A DNA stretch of 64,000 nucleotides from Thermus sp. 2.9 (GTDB lineage: Bacteria > Deinococcota > Deinococci > Deinococcales > Thermaceae), in NCBI RefSeq assembly GCF_000794385.1, contig NZ_JTJB01000003.1, positions 124,001 through 188,000 on the forward strand, given 5' to 3'. The notes beneath the pieces were generated by a model. It made no database searches and had not been told where the DNA came from. It was given only the letters and a program-made list of their open reading frames with translations. This document shows, piece after piece, positions 1-9,643 of this stretch (its first letter is position 1; each line of letters starts with the position of its first letter). A program made the position numbers and the translations under genes.

Positions 1-218
<218 letters not shown>

Positions 219-221
219 CTA

Positions 222-236
222 ACCCAAGTTGCTACC
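222..236 (+). repeat. Left terminal inverted repeat of the IS element
   Basis: ACCCAAGTTGCTACC, exact complement of 1098-1112. The transposase stop codon (232-234) lies inside this repeat. Preceded by target duplication TACGCTA at 215-221. Confidence 0.9.
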
Positions 237-1074
237 CAGCCATCTTCTGGGTCAGGAGACTGATGTTATGGGCCAGGACGAAGGTGAGAACTTTGATGAC
301 GAAACCCTCCTGGGTCACGGCGTGGATGCGCCTGGGGAAGAGGTGATGGAGCATGCTCCCCACCGTCTCCACCACCCTCCGCCCCACGATGGCCAGGTAC
401 TGCATCCAAGGGAGATACCGCCGGCTGTTCCTCCTGCGGATGACCATGGGAACAACCTCCTGGGCCTCCCGGAGGAGGTCCTCGTACAGATGGCTCTCGT
501 ACCCCCGGTCCAGGTAGAGCTCCGCCCCCTCGGGAAGGTCCAGGGGAAGGAGGAGAAGCGAAGCGAGGTCGTGGAAGCTCCCCGGGGTCAGGTTCACCTC
601 GTGGACGAACTTCCCGTCGTCCACCAGGAGGTGGAGCTTGAGGCCGTGGAAGTAGACCCGCTTGCTGGGGATGAAGCCGCGGTAGGCCTTGTCCGGGAAG
701 AGGCGGGAGCGGGGGGCGCGGATGTTCTCGCAGGCGGGGAGGGGGAAGGTGTCCAAGGCATACGCCTGGGCCTGGTGGAGGTGCTTCCAGACCTGGGCCA
801 GGAGGTGGAGGAGGGGGAGAAGGAGGGGGTAGAGGGCGTGGAGCCTGCGGTTGAAGCGGCTTGGGGAGGGGACGTGGGTGAAGAGGCCGAGGTCTTTGGC
901 GAGGGCCAGGGCCTTGTTGTGCTTGCCGCCGAACTCTAGGGCGGCAAGGAGGGCGAGGGTGAGGATGGCGGAGGCGGGCGTTTTGGCTTGGGGGTCATCC
1001 TTGTAGCCCATGGCTTGCAGGGCGTCGTCTATAATGCAAAAGGCCGCTATGAGACGGGAAAGCATAGCGGCCAC
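232..1074 (-). CDS. IS982-family DDE transposase
   Basis: A 280-residue transposase filling almost the whole element. The DDE acid triad can be placed at D108 (ALDTFPLPACENIR), D189 (LYLDRGYES) and E236 (GRRVVETV). The middle signature KAYRGFIPSKRVYFHGLKLH is typical of the IS982 group, where a similar tract follows the first aspartate. Length fits the family. The start is a GTG at 1074, with an alternative ATG three codons in. The frame is uninterrupted, so the protein is probably functional. It acts on the terminal repeats at 222-236 and 1098-1112. Confidence 0.88.
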   Translation of the reverse strand: MAAMLSRLIAAFCIIDDALQAMGYKDDPQAKTPASAILTLALLAALEFGGKHNKALALAKDLGLFTHVPSPSRFNRRLHALYPLLLPLLHLLAQVWKHLHQAQAYALDTFPLPACENIRAPRSRLFPDKAYRGFIPSKRVYFHGLKLHLLVDDGKFVHEVNLTPGSFHDLASLLLLPLDLPEGAELYLDRGYESHLYEDLLREAQEVVPMVIRRRNSRRYLPWMQYLAIVGRRVVETVGSMLHHLFPRRIHAVTQEGFVIKVLTFVLAHNISLLTQKMAG

Positions 1075-1097
1075 TATTTTTTCAGATCCAGGGGATA

Positions 1098-1112
1098 GGT
1101 AGCAACTTGGGT
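1098..1112 (-). repeat. Right terminal inverted repeat of the IS element
   Basis: Exact complement of 222-236. Followed by the second copy of target duplication TACGCTA at 1113-1119, which contains the primase stop codon (1117-1119), so duplication of the target preserved the end of dnaG. Confidence 0.9.
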
Positions 1113-1116
1113 TACG

Positions 1117-2849
1117 CTAAAGCCCCCGGTAGATGCGCCGCTCCGCCTCAATGGCCTGGTCCAGCTCCTGGATCTCCTTAAGGAGCTCCATCCGGGGTTC
1201 CTGGGCCAGAAGGGCCTTGAGTTTCGCCCGCCGTTCCAGGTAGTAGGCCTCCCGCAGGCGGGCGAGGGTCTTTTCCATGACCTCGGGGAAGCGGGGTTCT
1301 TCCAGGGGTGGGGCCATCATGAGCTTTTCCAAGAAGAGCCCCCCCGCCTCCTTGCGGCTTAGCACCTGCCTCAGGTAGTCCCGCCGGGGTTCCCGCCGGG
1401 CCAGGTCCAAAAACTCGGCGAGGAGGGAGCCTGCGGGGGGCCAGACGTGGTCGGAAACGTAGAGGACCCAGTCCAAGAAGCGCTCCTCGGGAAGGGAAAG
1501 GAGGAGGGCCATGACGTCCAGCTCCAAAAGGAGGGCCCGGTCCTTGGGCTCGGCCTTGGGGGGCGGGGGTGGGGCGGGCCGGCCTCGTTTGCGGCTTGCC
1601 AGGTACTCCTCCAGTTGCCTCGGGGAAAGGCCCAGCTTTTCCACCACCAGGGCCTTAAGCCGCTCGGCCACGGGGTCAAAGGGCTCGGGGGAAAGCATCC
1701 TCGGGGTGAGGGCCTCGAGGACCTTCCGCTTGTGCTCCGGCCGGGTGAGGTCTAGGCCCTTGGCGGCCTCCTGGAAGCGGAACTCCACCTCCGGGAGCGC
1801 CGCTTCCAAGGCTTCTGGAAGCGGGCGGGGCCGTCTTCCAAAAGGAGGAGCTCCCCGGGGTCCTTCACGGGCAGGCGCACGGCGTAGAAGAGAAACTGCC
1901 GCGCCATCTCCAGGTCCAGGCTCTGCAAGGCGGCTTTCTGCCCCGCCTCGTCGGCGTCAAAGGCCAGGTAGACCTCCCGCACCTCTTGGCTTTTTAAAAG
2001 CCGGGCCTGCTCCTCGGAAAGCCCGGAGCCCAGCACGGCCACGGTTTCCCCAAAGCCCATCTGGTGCAGGGCGATGGCGTCAAAAAGGCCCTCCACCACG
2101 ATGGCCCGCCCTTCCCGGAGCCTAGCCTTGGCCTCGGGGTAGGCGAAGAGGACCTCCCGCTTGCGGAAGAGGGGGGTTTCCGGGGAGTTCAGGTACTTGG
2201 GGGTTTCCTCCCCCAAGGCCCTCCCCGTGAAGGCCACGATGCGGCCCAGGTGGTCCTTGATGGGGAAGGTGATGCGGTGGCGGAAGCGGTCAAAAAAGCG
2301 CCCCTCCTTTTCCGCCAGCACCCCCGCCTTCAGGCCCTCTTCCGGGCTCACCCCGTGGCGCACGAGGTGGGTGAGGAGGCCATCGGCCTTGGCCGGGGCG
2401 TAGCCCAAGCCGAAGCGGGCCACGCTTTCCTCGCTAAGACCCCGGCTTTGCAGGTAGCCCTTGGCCTCCTCCGAGGCGGCGAGGGCCTCTTGGAAGTAGG
2501 CCTGGGCCAGGCGCAGGACCTCGAGGAGCTCCTTGCGGTTTTGCGGGGTGCCGGGCTTTTGCGGAAGCTCCACCCCGGCCTCCTCCGCCAGGCGCTCCAG
2601 GGCGGCGGGGAAGTCCAACCCCTCTATGCGCTCCACGAAGGCGAAAAGGTCCCCGCCCGCCTTGCACCCGAAGCAGTGGAAGAGGCCCTTCTCCTCGTCC
2701 ACGTAGAAGGAGGGGGTCTTTTCCTGGTGGAAGGGGCATAGGCCCTTCCACCGCCCCCGGCCCGCGGGCTTCAGGGCCACGTAGCGGGAAACCACCTCCT
2801 TCAAGGAGAGGCGGCGCTTGATGGCCTCTACCGCTTGCGCCGTGTCCAT
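1117..2849 (-). CDS. dnaG: DNA primase DnaG, interrupted by a single-base frameshift in this sequence
   Basis: Makes RNA primers for replication and works with the replicative helicase. The first 365 codons contain the CHC2 zinc finger (C38, H41, C59, C62; CPFHQEKTPSF ... HCFGC) and the TOPRIM core (E253 in VVEGLFDA, D298 and D300 in AFDADEAG). Near 1809-1812 the frame shifts: reading AAG-GCC-TTG-GAA instead of the observed AAG-CCT-TGG restores FQKALEAALPEVEFRF and continues in the second frame to the end (about 577 residues in all). That matches a one-base deletion of G in a GG pair. Primase is essential, so a sequencing error is the likeliest explanation; no slippery heptamer is visible. 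The start overlaps the cyclase gene by 22 bases. The IS begins 4 bases after the stop. Confidence 0.85.
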
Positions 2850-5422
2850 GCCATCCCCCGCTCAAGCCAAAGGCGCTGAACCCACCTCCCCAGGATACCG
2901 TATCCCCTGAGCTCCCGCCCCGGGGGTTTTCCGGCCAGGAGGCCGTGCCAGGCTTGGGTCAAGGGGACGGAGGGGGAGAACCCCAGGAGGTGCTCCACGG
3001 GTTCCCCGCTTTCCAGGAGGAGCTGGGCCCTTAGGAGTCTCGCCACCTCGTGGTGCACGGCGAAGCCCGTGCGGTGGGTCTGGTAGAGGAGGTGCTGGGA
3101 GAGGGCCTGGGCCTTCCTGGGGGCTAAGGGCCAGAGGTAAAGGGCCAAGGAGGTGAGGGCCAGGTGGTGCACGTAGGGGTTGGAAAGGCGGCGGGCTTCC
3201 CGCAGGGCCTCTTTGAGGAGGGGCACGGGGTCCAGGCCCTCTTGCCAGCGGTGGTGGGCCAGGGCCAAGGCGGCGAGGCCCCGGCCGTCCGGGTGCTTTA
3301 GGGCCTCCTGGAAAAGGTCCTCTCGGAAGCGGCCCCGGAGGGTCCAGGCGCTTAGGAGGGCGGCGGCGAGCCAAGGATGGGGGGCTTTGTGGTACCACGC
3401 CTCCCCCTCCACCAGGGCTTGGGGCAGGCGGCCCGTTTCCAAAAGGAGGCGGATCCGGGTGGCGCGGAGGCGGGTGAGGGCCTCGAGGTCTCCCTTCCCT
3501 TCCTGGGCGAGGAGGGCTTCCGCCTCGGCGTAGTGGCCCAAGTCCATGAGGAGGCCCGCCAAGAGGCTTTGGCGGTGGAGGTGGAGGGCTGGGGGTAGGG
3601 CGGAGTGGAAGGGGGTTAGCACCTCCAGGGCCCGCTGGGGCTGGAAGCGGCGCCAAAGGGCCCCGGCCAGGAGGAGGCGGGCCTGGGCCTCCTCCAGGGG
3701 GTAGGGCTTGAGCCCGGGGAGGAGGGGGAGGAGGTCCAGGGGGTCTTTGGCCTCCCGGAAGGCCTGGAGGATGGGGTCTTGGGACCTGAGGCCTCCCGGG
3801 GCCTCCTCCCCCAGGCCCAAGGAGGCGTGGGCGTCCCGAAGCTCCGCTTCCAAGAAGCCCCTCCAAGAGGGGGGAGCTACCCGGATCGCCTCCTGGTAGA
3901 GGGGGAGGGCCTTTTCTGGGTGGCCCTTTCTCCAGGCGGCCTGGGCCAGGGAGCGGAGGATCTGCGCCGCCTCCCGGGCTTTCCCGGCTTGGGCCAGGTG
4001 GGAGGCGGCCTGGGCGAGATGGCCTCCTTCCAGGTGGAAGTGGGCGGCCTCCTGGTGCCAGGCCTTGGCCGTGGCCTCGGGCACCAGGGTGAGGGCCACT
4101 TCCCGCACCTCGGGTAGGGCGGTTTCCCCTCGCAGAAGCCCTTCCTTAAGAAGCCTCGCCTTGGAGAAGGGCTCCACCAGCTTCCTCACCAAGGCCTCCG
4201 GGGCTTCCCCCAAGACCCCGTAGGCCAACAGGGCCCGCCGCTCCGCTGGGGGCAAGGCGTCTAGGGCGGGCTGGAGGGCGAGGAGGGGGGGTGCCCTCCT
4301 GCCGCTTAGGGCCAGGCTGGGGGCGAAGAGGGGGAGGCGGCTTTCCACCAGAAGGCAGACGTTGGCCGGAAGCTCGGTGTGGAGAAAGCGCTCCAAGGTG
4401 GGGTCGGGGGCGTGGAGGTCCTTTAGGACGATAAGAAGCGGTTTTCCCAGGGTGGCTAGGAGTTGCTTCCAAGCCTCGAGGATCGCCTGCTCCAACTCTT
4501 CCCGGCCCCAGGAGGGGCGGGCCTCGAGGCCGAGGCTATAACGGAAGGCCAGGGCCAGCCTGGGGGGGAGGCCCGCCTGGGCCAAAAGGGCCTCGGGGTG
4601 GCCTAAGGCGCCTTCCACCGCCTGGCGGAGGCTTGCCCGCAAGGGGGTTTCCGGGCCCATGCGCTCCAGGAGGGCCACGGGAAAGGGCGGGTTTTCCAAA
4701 AACTTGGTCAAGAGAAAGCTCTTGCCGCTTCCCGGGGGGCCCACCAGGTTGAGCCGGGCGGGGGGGTGGGCCAGGGCCCGGTGCAGTTCCTGAAGGAGGG
4801 CCTGTTCCTCGGGGTCCAGGGCCATTTCCACCCTCCTTACCCGGTGCACCGCCACCCATCCCAGGCCCCGGGCTTCCCGCTGGCCCAAGAACTCCGCTTG
4901 GGCCCCTTTGGCCAAGGCCAAGGTGGCGGCGTCCGCCAGGACCTCCCCCGGGGCCGCCAGCTTGGAAAGCCGCTCCGCCAGGACCACGGGGCTACCCACC
5001 GCCGTGGGCTCCCCCGCTTGGCCGCTTCCCAAGGGGGCCCAGAGCACCTCCCCGCTGGCGACCCCGGCCCGGGCGGGGAAGGGGGAGGCCTTCACCATGT
5101 CTAAGGCCGCTTCCAGGGCCCGCCAGGGCTCCAGGCCCCGGGCCCTGGGGGCCCCGAAGAGCACCAGGATCCCGTCCCCCAAAAAGCGGTGGACGAACCC
5201 GCCCTTGGCCCGGGCGGCGCGGGCCGCTTCCTCCAGGGCCTCCTGCAGCCGTGCGTAGGCGGAGTCTAGGCCTTCCTGGAAACCCCGGGTGGAGTCCACC
5301 AGGTCAAAGAAGACCACGCTCACGAAGCGCCGCTCCTCGGGCAGGAGGGCCCCCAGGGCCCGGCCGCAGGCCATGCAGAACCGGGCCTCGGGGGGGTTTT
5401 TGTGCCCGCACTCGCAGCGCAC
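2828..5422 (-). CDS. Zinc-ribbon / nucleotide cyclase domain / AAA ATPase / TPR signalling protein
   Basis: An 864-residue multidomain protein. Residues 1-20 are a zinc ribbon (C3, C5, C16, C19). Residues 31-195 are a class III adenylate/guanylate cyclase homology domain with both metal aspartates (D40 in FFDLVDST, D83 in FLGDGIL). A Walker A loop GPPGSGKS (228-235) starts an AAA/NB-ARC-like ATPase, followed by a long helical TPR-like region to the C terminus. In the cyclase domain the usual transition-state Asn of the NxxxR motif is Val147, with R151 kept (GSPVVLAERL), so catalytic activity is doubtful and it may be a nucleotide sensor. Start is GTG, 2 bases after the stop of the upstream small gene. 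The 3' end overlaps dnaG. The target process is unknown. Confidence 0.82.
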   Translation of the reverse strand: MRCECGHKNPPEARFCMACGRALGALLPEERRFVSVVFFDLVDSTRGFQEGLDSAYARLQEALEEAARAARAKGGFVHRFLGDGILVLFGAPRARGLEPWRALEAALDMVKASPFPARAGVASGEVLWAPLGSGQAGEPTAVGSPVVLAERLSKLAAPGEVLADAATLALAKGAQAEFLGQREARGLGWVAVHRVRRVEMALDPEEQALLQELHRALAHPPARLNLVGPPGSGKSFLLTKFLENPPFPVALLERMGPETPLRASLRQAVEGALGHPEALLAQAGLPPRLALAFRYSLGLEARPSWGREELEQAILEAWKQLLATLGKPLLIVLKDLHAPDPTLERFLHTELPANVCLLVESRLPLFAPSLALSGRRAPPLLALQPALDALPPAERRALLAYGVLGEAPEALVRKLVEPFSKARLLKEGLLRGETALPEVREVALTLVPEATAKAWHQEAAHFHLEGGHLAQAASHLAQAGKAREAAQILRSLAQAAWRKGHPEKALPLYQEAIRVAPPSWRGFLEAELRDAHASLGLGEEAPGGLRSQDPILQAFREAKDPLDLLPLLPGLKPYPLEEAQARLLLAGALWRRFQPQRALEVLTPFHSALPPALHLHRQSLLAGLLMDLGHYAEAEALLAQEGKGDLEALTRLRATRIRLLLETGRLPQALVEGEAWYHKAPHPWLAAALLSAWTLRGRFREDLFQEALKHPDGRGLAALALAHHRWQEGLDPVPLLKEALREARRLSNPYVHHLALTSLALYLWPLAPRKAQALSQHLLYQTHRTGFAVHHEVARLLRAQLLLESGEPVEHLLGFSPSVPLTQAWHGLLAGKPPGRELRGYGILGRWVQRLWLERGMAWTRRKR

Positions 5423-5424
5423 GG

Positions 5425-5823
5425 CTACTCCCGGAAGAGCATTAGGGGAGGGTGGAGGAGGACCTCGGCCTTGGGGGGCAGGGGAGCCTCGGCGTGGACC
5501 ACCACGGGAAGGGGGGCCTTTAGGAGGTAAAACCCTTCCCCTAGGGGCACCGCCTCCCCGCCCAGGCGGTAGCGGTCCTTTTTTCGTTCCAGGAAGGGGG
5601 CGCCTTCCAAGGGCCTGGCCTCCGCCACCACCCCGTGGAGGAGGACGCGGGTGGGCCCCGTGGGGGCCGGGGGGGCACCCCGGTCAAAGGCGTAGACCAG
5701 GACGCCCTCCGCCAGGGCCTCGAGGAGGGGGCTCCCCCAGGGCTCGGGGAAAAGGTGGGCCAAAATGGCGTGTTCCCGGAAGCGGGCGTAAAAGGTTTCG
5801 GGGCTTTCCTCCACCGGGGCCAT
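5425..5823 (-). CDS. Hypothetical protein (132 aa)
   Basis: I do not recognise a family. The protein starts MAPVEESPETFYARFREHAI, is soluble, rich in Leu, Pro and Glu, and lacks a signal peptide or membrane segment. It ends 2 bases before the GTG of the cyclase/ATPase gene, so the two are almost certainly co-transcribed and it may be a partner of that signalling protein. It has its own leaderless-type promoter: TAAACT at 5830-5835, 6 bases before the ATG, sitting in the tail of a hairpin that follows the upstream lipoprotein gene. Confidence 0.7.
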   Translation of the reverse strand: MAPVEESPETFYARFREHAILAHLFPEPWGSPLLEALAEGVLVYAFDRGAPPAPTGPTRVLLHGVVAEARPLEGAPFLERKKDRYRLGGEAVPLGEGFYLLKAPLPVVVHAEAPLPPKAEVLLHPPLMLFRE

Positions 5824-5826
5824 GGG

Positions 5827-5854
5827 AAAAGTTTAAGGGCCCCGAAGGGCCCCT
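5827..5854 (-). terminator. UUCG-loop hairpin with short U run after the lipoprotein gene
   Basis: On the minus strand GGGCCC-TTCG-GGGCCC (5837-5852, extended by a G-U and an A-U pair) is followed by AAACTTTT. It fits a weak intrinsic terminator or a 3'-stabilising hairpin with the very stable UUCG loop. The same bases provide the -10 (TAAACT, 5830-5835) of the next gene. Confidence 0.5.
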
Positions 5855-5874
5855 GGGAAGCCGGCTTTGGGGGA

Positions 5875-6450
5875 TTAGGGGGTGTAGGTGAGGGTGAACT
5901 GCTCCTCCACGGGGTAGGCCTGCCCGTTCACCCAGGTGGTGCCGGAGAGGGTGTAGCTTAGGGCGAAGCCGTTCTCGTACACGGCCTGGACCCGAATTTC
6001 CAGGGAAAGCCGCAGGCTATAGGTTTGGCCCCGGAAGATGGCTTGGCCCTGGCCTTGGTGGCGGTAAACGAAGGAGGCCGCGCTCCCCGTGCCTTGGGCC
6101 CAGCCGGTGTACGTGAGGGAAAGGTTGCGGTACTCCAGCGGCTCGGGCTCGGCGAAGGCGCACCGCTCCCCTTGGAGGCTCCCCGAGAAGCTCCCCCCGT
6201 TTTCGCTCCAGTCGGCGCTGTGCTGGACCGCCAGACTCCCCCCGGCGGGGCAGGCCTTGGTCAAGGTGAGGCTGATGCCCGCCGGGCTTAAGCTTCCTTG
6301 GGGCTCGGGGGCTTTGGGCACAAGCAAGGGAGCCAGGGGCTTCACCATGGCCTCCACGTCCTGGGCGCTAAGGGGTGGCCCTTGGGTGCAGGCGCTGAGG
6401 AGCCCCAGTAGAAGAATACCCGGTATAAAAAGCGCTTTTAATCCCTTCAT
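5875..6450 (-). CDS. Predicted lipoprotein, unknown function (191 aa)
   Basis: An N-terminal signal sequence with lipobox LLSAC (Cys about residue 21) predicts lipid attachment and localisation to the envelope. The mature part is rich in Ser, Gly and Tyr with alternating polar/hydrophobic stretches (SFSGSLQGERC, YRLSLTYTGW-like strands), suggesting a beta-sheet domain; no family recognised. The ATG is preceded by TAAACT (6457-6462) with 6 bases between, so the mRNA is probably leaderless, and this promoter lies inside the last codons of the helicase gene. Confidence 0.75.
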   Translation of the reverse strand: MKGLKALFIPGILLLGLLSACTQGPPLSAQDVEAMVKPLAPLLVPKAPEPQGSLSPAGISLTLTKACPAGGSLAVQHSADWSENGGSFSGSLQGERCAFAEPEPLEYRNLSLTYTGWAQGTGSAASFVYRHQGQGQAIFRGQTYSLRLSLEIRVQAVYENGFALSYTLSGTTWVNGQAYPVEEQFTLTYTP

Positions 6451-6454
6451 GGCT

Positions 6455-8676
6455 TCAGTTTATGATTCGTCTAGGAGTTCCGTCAAGGCCCCACGCCAGT
6501 TGCCAGGCCAGGGCCTCGGCCAGGCGGAGCGCCGCCTTCTTGTCCAGGTACTGGTTGCCGTTGCCGCACTTGGGGGAGAGGACGCACCGGGGGCAGCCCT
6601 CCTCGCAGGGGCAACCCTTTAGGAGCTCAAAGGTGGCCCGCACCCACTCCGCAAAGCGCTGGGCTGCGGCCCGGGCGTAGCCCACGCCCCCGGGGTAGCC
6701 GTCGTAGATGAAGACGCGGGGCCCTGCCCGGAGGGGAGGGGCCTAGGGTAGAAGGGGTAGGAGATGCCCCCGATGTCCTGCCTTTCCGCCAGGACGAAGA
6801 GGGGCAGGAGGCCGATCATGGCGTGTTCCAGGGCGTGGATGCCCCCAGGGATCTGGTGGGGGGGCACCGCCTCGAGGGGGTGGAACCACAAGGCCTCCGT
6901 GGGGAAGGAGATCTCGGGGAGCTCCAGGGGTACCTCCTCCAGGACGCTTCCCGTGAAAAAGCGCTTCTTCACGTAGCCCACCACCCGCTCCCGGATCACC
7001 ACCTTGCCCACGTAGACCCCCTGGCCCACGGGCTCCCCGGAGAGGACCTCCAGGTCCGTTTCCGCCCGGGGCTCGGTGTAGTAGTCCTCCAGGGCGGGGA
7101 GGAGCCACACCTCCCGCCGCGCGGGGTCCACGTTCCGCACCAGGTAGCTTTCCCCCCCGTGGAGGTAAATGGCCCCGGGATGGGCCTCCCAGTAGGCCTG
7201 GCGCTCGTCCAGGTAGCCCAGAACCTCCCCCTCCGGCCCCCTTAGGGTGAAGGTGGCCCCAAGGCCCCGCAAGGAGATCTCCCGGTGGGGCCGCCGCCTT
7301 GGGGTGTAGAAGCGGCCGTCCTTCTCCTGAAGTTCGGCCAGCGCCTCCCGGCAGCGCACCTCTTCCCGCAGGAGGGGTATCTCCCAGGCGGCGGCGTGGA
7401 GGTGCAAGGGGCAAAGCACCGGGTTCTTGGGGTCTGCTACCGCCACCTCGGGGGGGGTTTGGAGGAGGAGCTCGGGGCGGTGGAGGAAGTACTCGTCCAA
7501 GGGGTCTTCCCGGGGGATATAAACCACCAGGGCCCGCCGCTCCCCCCGCCCCGCCCGCCCCGCCCGCTGCCAGAAGGCGGAAACCGAGCCCGGGTAGCCC
7601 ACCAGGACCACGGCGTCCAGCTCCCCGATGTCCACCCCGAGCTCCAAGGCGCTGGTGCTCACCAGGACCCGCACCGCCCCCTCCTTCAGGGCCTCCTCCA
7701 GCCGGCGCCTTTCCCGGGCGGTGTAGCCCGCCCGGTAGGGCCTAACCCCGGGGTGGGCGGCGTAGCGGGCGATGAGCTCGGCGCTCTTGCGGGCGTTGGC
7801 GAAGACCAGGGCGCGAAGCCCCCCCTCCGCCAGGGCCCGGGCCAGGTAGGCCGCTTCCAAAAGGGGGCTCCGCCGCCTTTCCCCCCTTCGGTCCAGGGGC
7901 TTGGGGAGGAGGACCAAAAGCTCCCGCTCCGAGCGGGCCACCTCTTCTTGGAGCTCCACGAAGGGGAGGCCCGTGAGGTTTTCCGCGTGCTCCCTGGCGT
8001 TGCCGATGGTGGCGCTGGCGGCGATCACCTGGGGGTCCGCCCCGTAGTGGCGGGCGAGGCGCAGGAGGCGGAAGAGGACCAGGGCCACGTGGGTGCCGAA
8101 GACCCCCCGGTAAGCGTGCAGCTCGTCCAGGACGAGGTAGCGGAGGCGGGCGAGGAAGGGGGCCCACTCCCCGTGCCGGGGCAGGAGGCCGAAGTGGAGC
8201 ATGTCGGGGTTGGAGAGGAGGACCCTCCCCTCCTCCCGGGCCTTCCGGCGGGTGGCGGCGGGGGTGTCCCCGTCGTAAGGGTAAACCCCCTGGATCCCCA
8301 GGGCCTCCGCCATGGCCCGGAGGCGCTTTAGCTGGTCGTGGGCCAGGGCCTTGGTGGGGAAGAGGAGGAGGCTCGTCTCCCCCTCCAAGGCGGCCTTGAG
8401 CACGGGCGCCTGGAAGACGAGGCTTTTCCCCGCGGCGGTGGAGTAGGCCATGACCAGGTTCTGCCCCTCGGCCACCCGGTCCAGGGCCTCTTGCTGGTGG
8501 CGGAAGGGGACCAGGCCCAAGGCTTCCAGGACCCCGGCGAAGGGGCCGTGGGGTGGGGTCCTTTCCGGGGGCCTTTTCGGGAGGAGCCGGGCGAAGGCGA
8601 TGCGCCCTTGGAACTCGGGGTCGGCCTCGAGCCACTCCCGGTAGCTCTCCCACCCCCTTAGGGCCTCGGGCAACAC
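6455..8676 (-). pseudogene. MrfA/YprA-type DEAD-box helicase with DUF1998 zinc domain, frameshifted near the 3' end in this sequence
   Basis: Superfamily 2 helicase of the kind implicated in DNA repair (B. subtilis MrfA). The first 650 or so residues carry Walker A STAAGKS, the DELH box (LDELHAYRG) and the helicase C motifs (TSALELGVDIGE; QRAGRAGR). The C-terminal zinc domain (GCPCEEGCPRC, SPKCGNGNQYLDKK) is in another frame. Adding one base to the G run at 6718-6721 (CCCC to CCCCC on the coding strand) joins them through GPRVFIYDGYPGG, as in intact relatives. This is either a mutation or a homopolymer sequencing error. Start is GTG at 8676, from a promoter shared with the divergent ybjQ-like gene. 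Confidence 0.82.
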
Positions 8677-8681
8677 CCCTT

Positions 8682-8688
8682 TATTATG
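8682..8688. promoter_or_regulatory. Shared bidirectional -10 between helicase and YbjQ genes
   Basis: Only 17 bases separate the two start codons. Read on the plus strand, TATTAT (8682-8687) is 6 bases before ATG 8694. Read on the minus strand, CATAAT (8683-8688) is 6 bases before GTG 8676. Both match TATAAT at 5 of 6 positions, so one AT-rich heptamer can serve two leaderless genes. Confidence 0.6.
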
Positions 8689-8693
8689 GGCCC

Positions 8694-9017
8694 ATGATCC
8701 TCACCACCACCCCAAACGTGGAAGGGCGGCGGATTGAGGCTTACCTGGGCGTGGTCTTCGGCGAGGCCATCCTGGGGGCGAACCTCTTCCGGGACCTCTT
8801 CGCCCAGATCCGGGACATCGTGGGGGGCCGGAGCGGGGCCTACGAGGCCGAACTTAAGCGGGCGCGGGAAATCGCCCTAAAGGAGCTGGCGGAGGCGGCT
8901 CGGCGCCTTGGGGCCGACGCCGTGGTGGGCATAGACGTGGACTACGAGGTCTTGGGCCAGGGCAACTCCATGCTCATGGTCACAGTAAGCGGCACCGCGG
9001 TGCGCCTCGCCCCCTAA
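8694..9017 (+). CDS. YbjQ/UPF0145 family protein
   Basis: A 107-residue protein of the YbjQ family (heavy-metal-binding domain fold, usually pentameric; function not established). It begins [19 protein letters not shown] and has the family pattern [13 protein letters not shown] near the middle-to-end. Soluble and of usual length. Its stop codon overlaps the stop of the convergent acetyltransferase by 4 bases. The promoter is shared with the divergent helicase gene. Confidence 0.85.
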   Translation: MILTTTPNVEGRRIEAYLGVVFGEAILGANLFRDLFAQIRDIVGGRSGAYEAELKRAREIALKELAEAARRLGADAVVGIDVDYEVLGQGNSMLMVTVSGTAVRLAP

Positions 9018-9637
9018 AGCGCCTTCACCCAGACCTCGTGGATCACGGGGCGGCCGTGGTAAGGGGCCCAGAAGGGGCTCGCCCGCTTGGCGTAAAGGCG
9101 GAAGCCAAAGCTTTGGTAAAGCCTGCGGGCCGCCTGGTTGGCCCGGGTGGTGGAAAGCTGCACCCCGGGTACCCCCTTTTCTTTGAGGCAGTCCAGGAAG
9201 GTGGCGAGGAGGGCCCGGCCCACCCCCTGGCCCTGGGCCTTGGGGCTTACGGCGATGTGGAGGTGGGCGGGGTAGCGGTCTTTGGGGGCCCTGGGGCCCC
9301 GGAAGAGGAGCAGGCGGAGGAGGTAAGCCAGGTGGGGGAGCGGGGGACCGAAGCGGCCGAGGGCGAGCCAAAGGAGGAGGAGGGGTAGCCGGGGGAGGAG
9401 GTGGCCCAGGAGGGCCCAGTCGGAACAGGCCCCGAGGATGTAGCCCACCACCTCGTTCCCCTCCTCCGCCACCAGGTTGCAGCACCCCCGCTTCAAGTAC
9501 GGGGCCACGAAGAGCTCGCCCCAAAGGGCCTCACTGGGGAAGACCTGGGACCCTTCCCGGCCCAAAAGGAGGGTTTGGTGGGAGATGTGGGTGATGGCGG
9601 GGAGGTCCTGGGGCTTCGCCGGGCGCACCTTGGGCAC
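9014..9637 (-). CDS. GNAT family N-acetyltransferase
   Basis: 207 residues, starting at a GTG. The acetyl-CoA binding segment is visible as [15 protein letters not shown], preceded by the strand [13 protein letters not shown], and the C-terminal motif [15 protein letters not shown] completes the GNAT fold. Substrate is unknown. An unusual hydrophobic insertion ([18 protein letters not shown]) in the middle could contact a membrane. TAAACT (9644-9649) is 6 bases before the start, pointing to a leaderless transcript, divergent from the PIG-L gene. Confidence 0.85.
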   Translation of the reverse strand: MPKVRPAKPQDLPAITHISHQTLLLGREGSQVFPSEALWGELFVAPYLKRGCCNLVAEEGNEVVGYILGACSDWALLGHLLPRLPLLLLWLALGRFGPPLPHLAYLLRLLLFRGPRAPKDRYPAHLHIAVSPKAQGQGVGRALLATFLDCLKEKGVPGVQLSTTRANQAARRLYQSFGFRLYAKRASPFWAPYHGRPVIHEVWVKAL

Positions 9638-9643
9638 GCTTCC

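Larger units (their letters stand above)
222..1112 (-). mobile_element. IS982-type insertion sequence, apparently complete
   Basis: The element is 891 bp and carries a single transposase gene. Its ends are perfect 15-base inverted repeats (ACCCAAGTTGCTACC at 222-236, its complement at 1098-1112), starting with the ACC typical of IS982 ends. It is flanked by a 7-base direct repeat, TACGCTA, at 215-221 and 1113-1119, the target duplication. Removing the element and one repeat copy rejoins the primase stop codon to the mdh leader, so the insertion site was the short gap between dnaG and mdh. The intact repeats and reading frame suggest a recent insertion that may still be mobile. Confidence 0.9.

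Noticed and set aside
1752-1830. Programmed frameshifting in dnaG
   Set aside because: There is no slippery heptamer, homopolymer of A/T, or downstream structure of the kind known for Thermus dnaX slippage; a one-base loss in a GG pair explains it.
2862-3866. Long open frames opposite or out of phase with real genes, e.g. 2862-3866, 7285-8331, 28609-29943
   Set aside because: Their translations are Pro/Gly/Arg- or Gly/Val/Glu-rich without any motif, and they overlap conserved proteins. In very GC-rich DNA the shadow frames stay open by chance.
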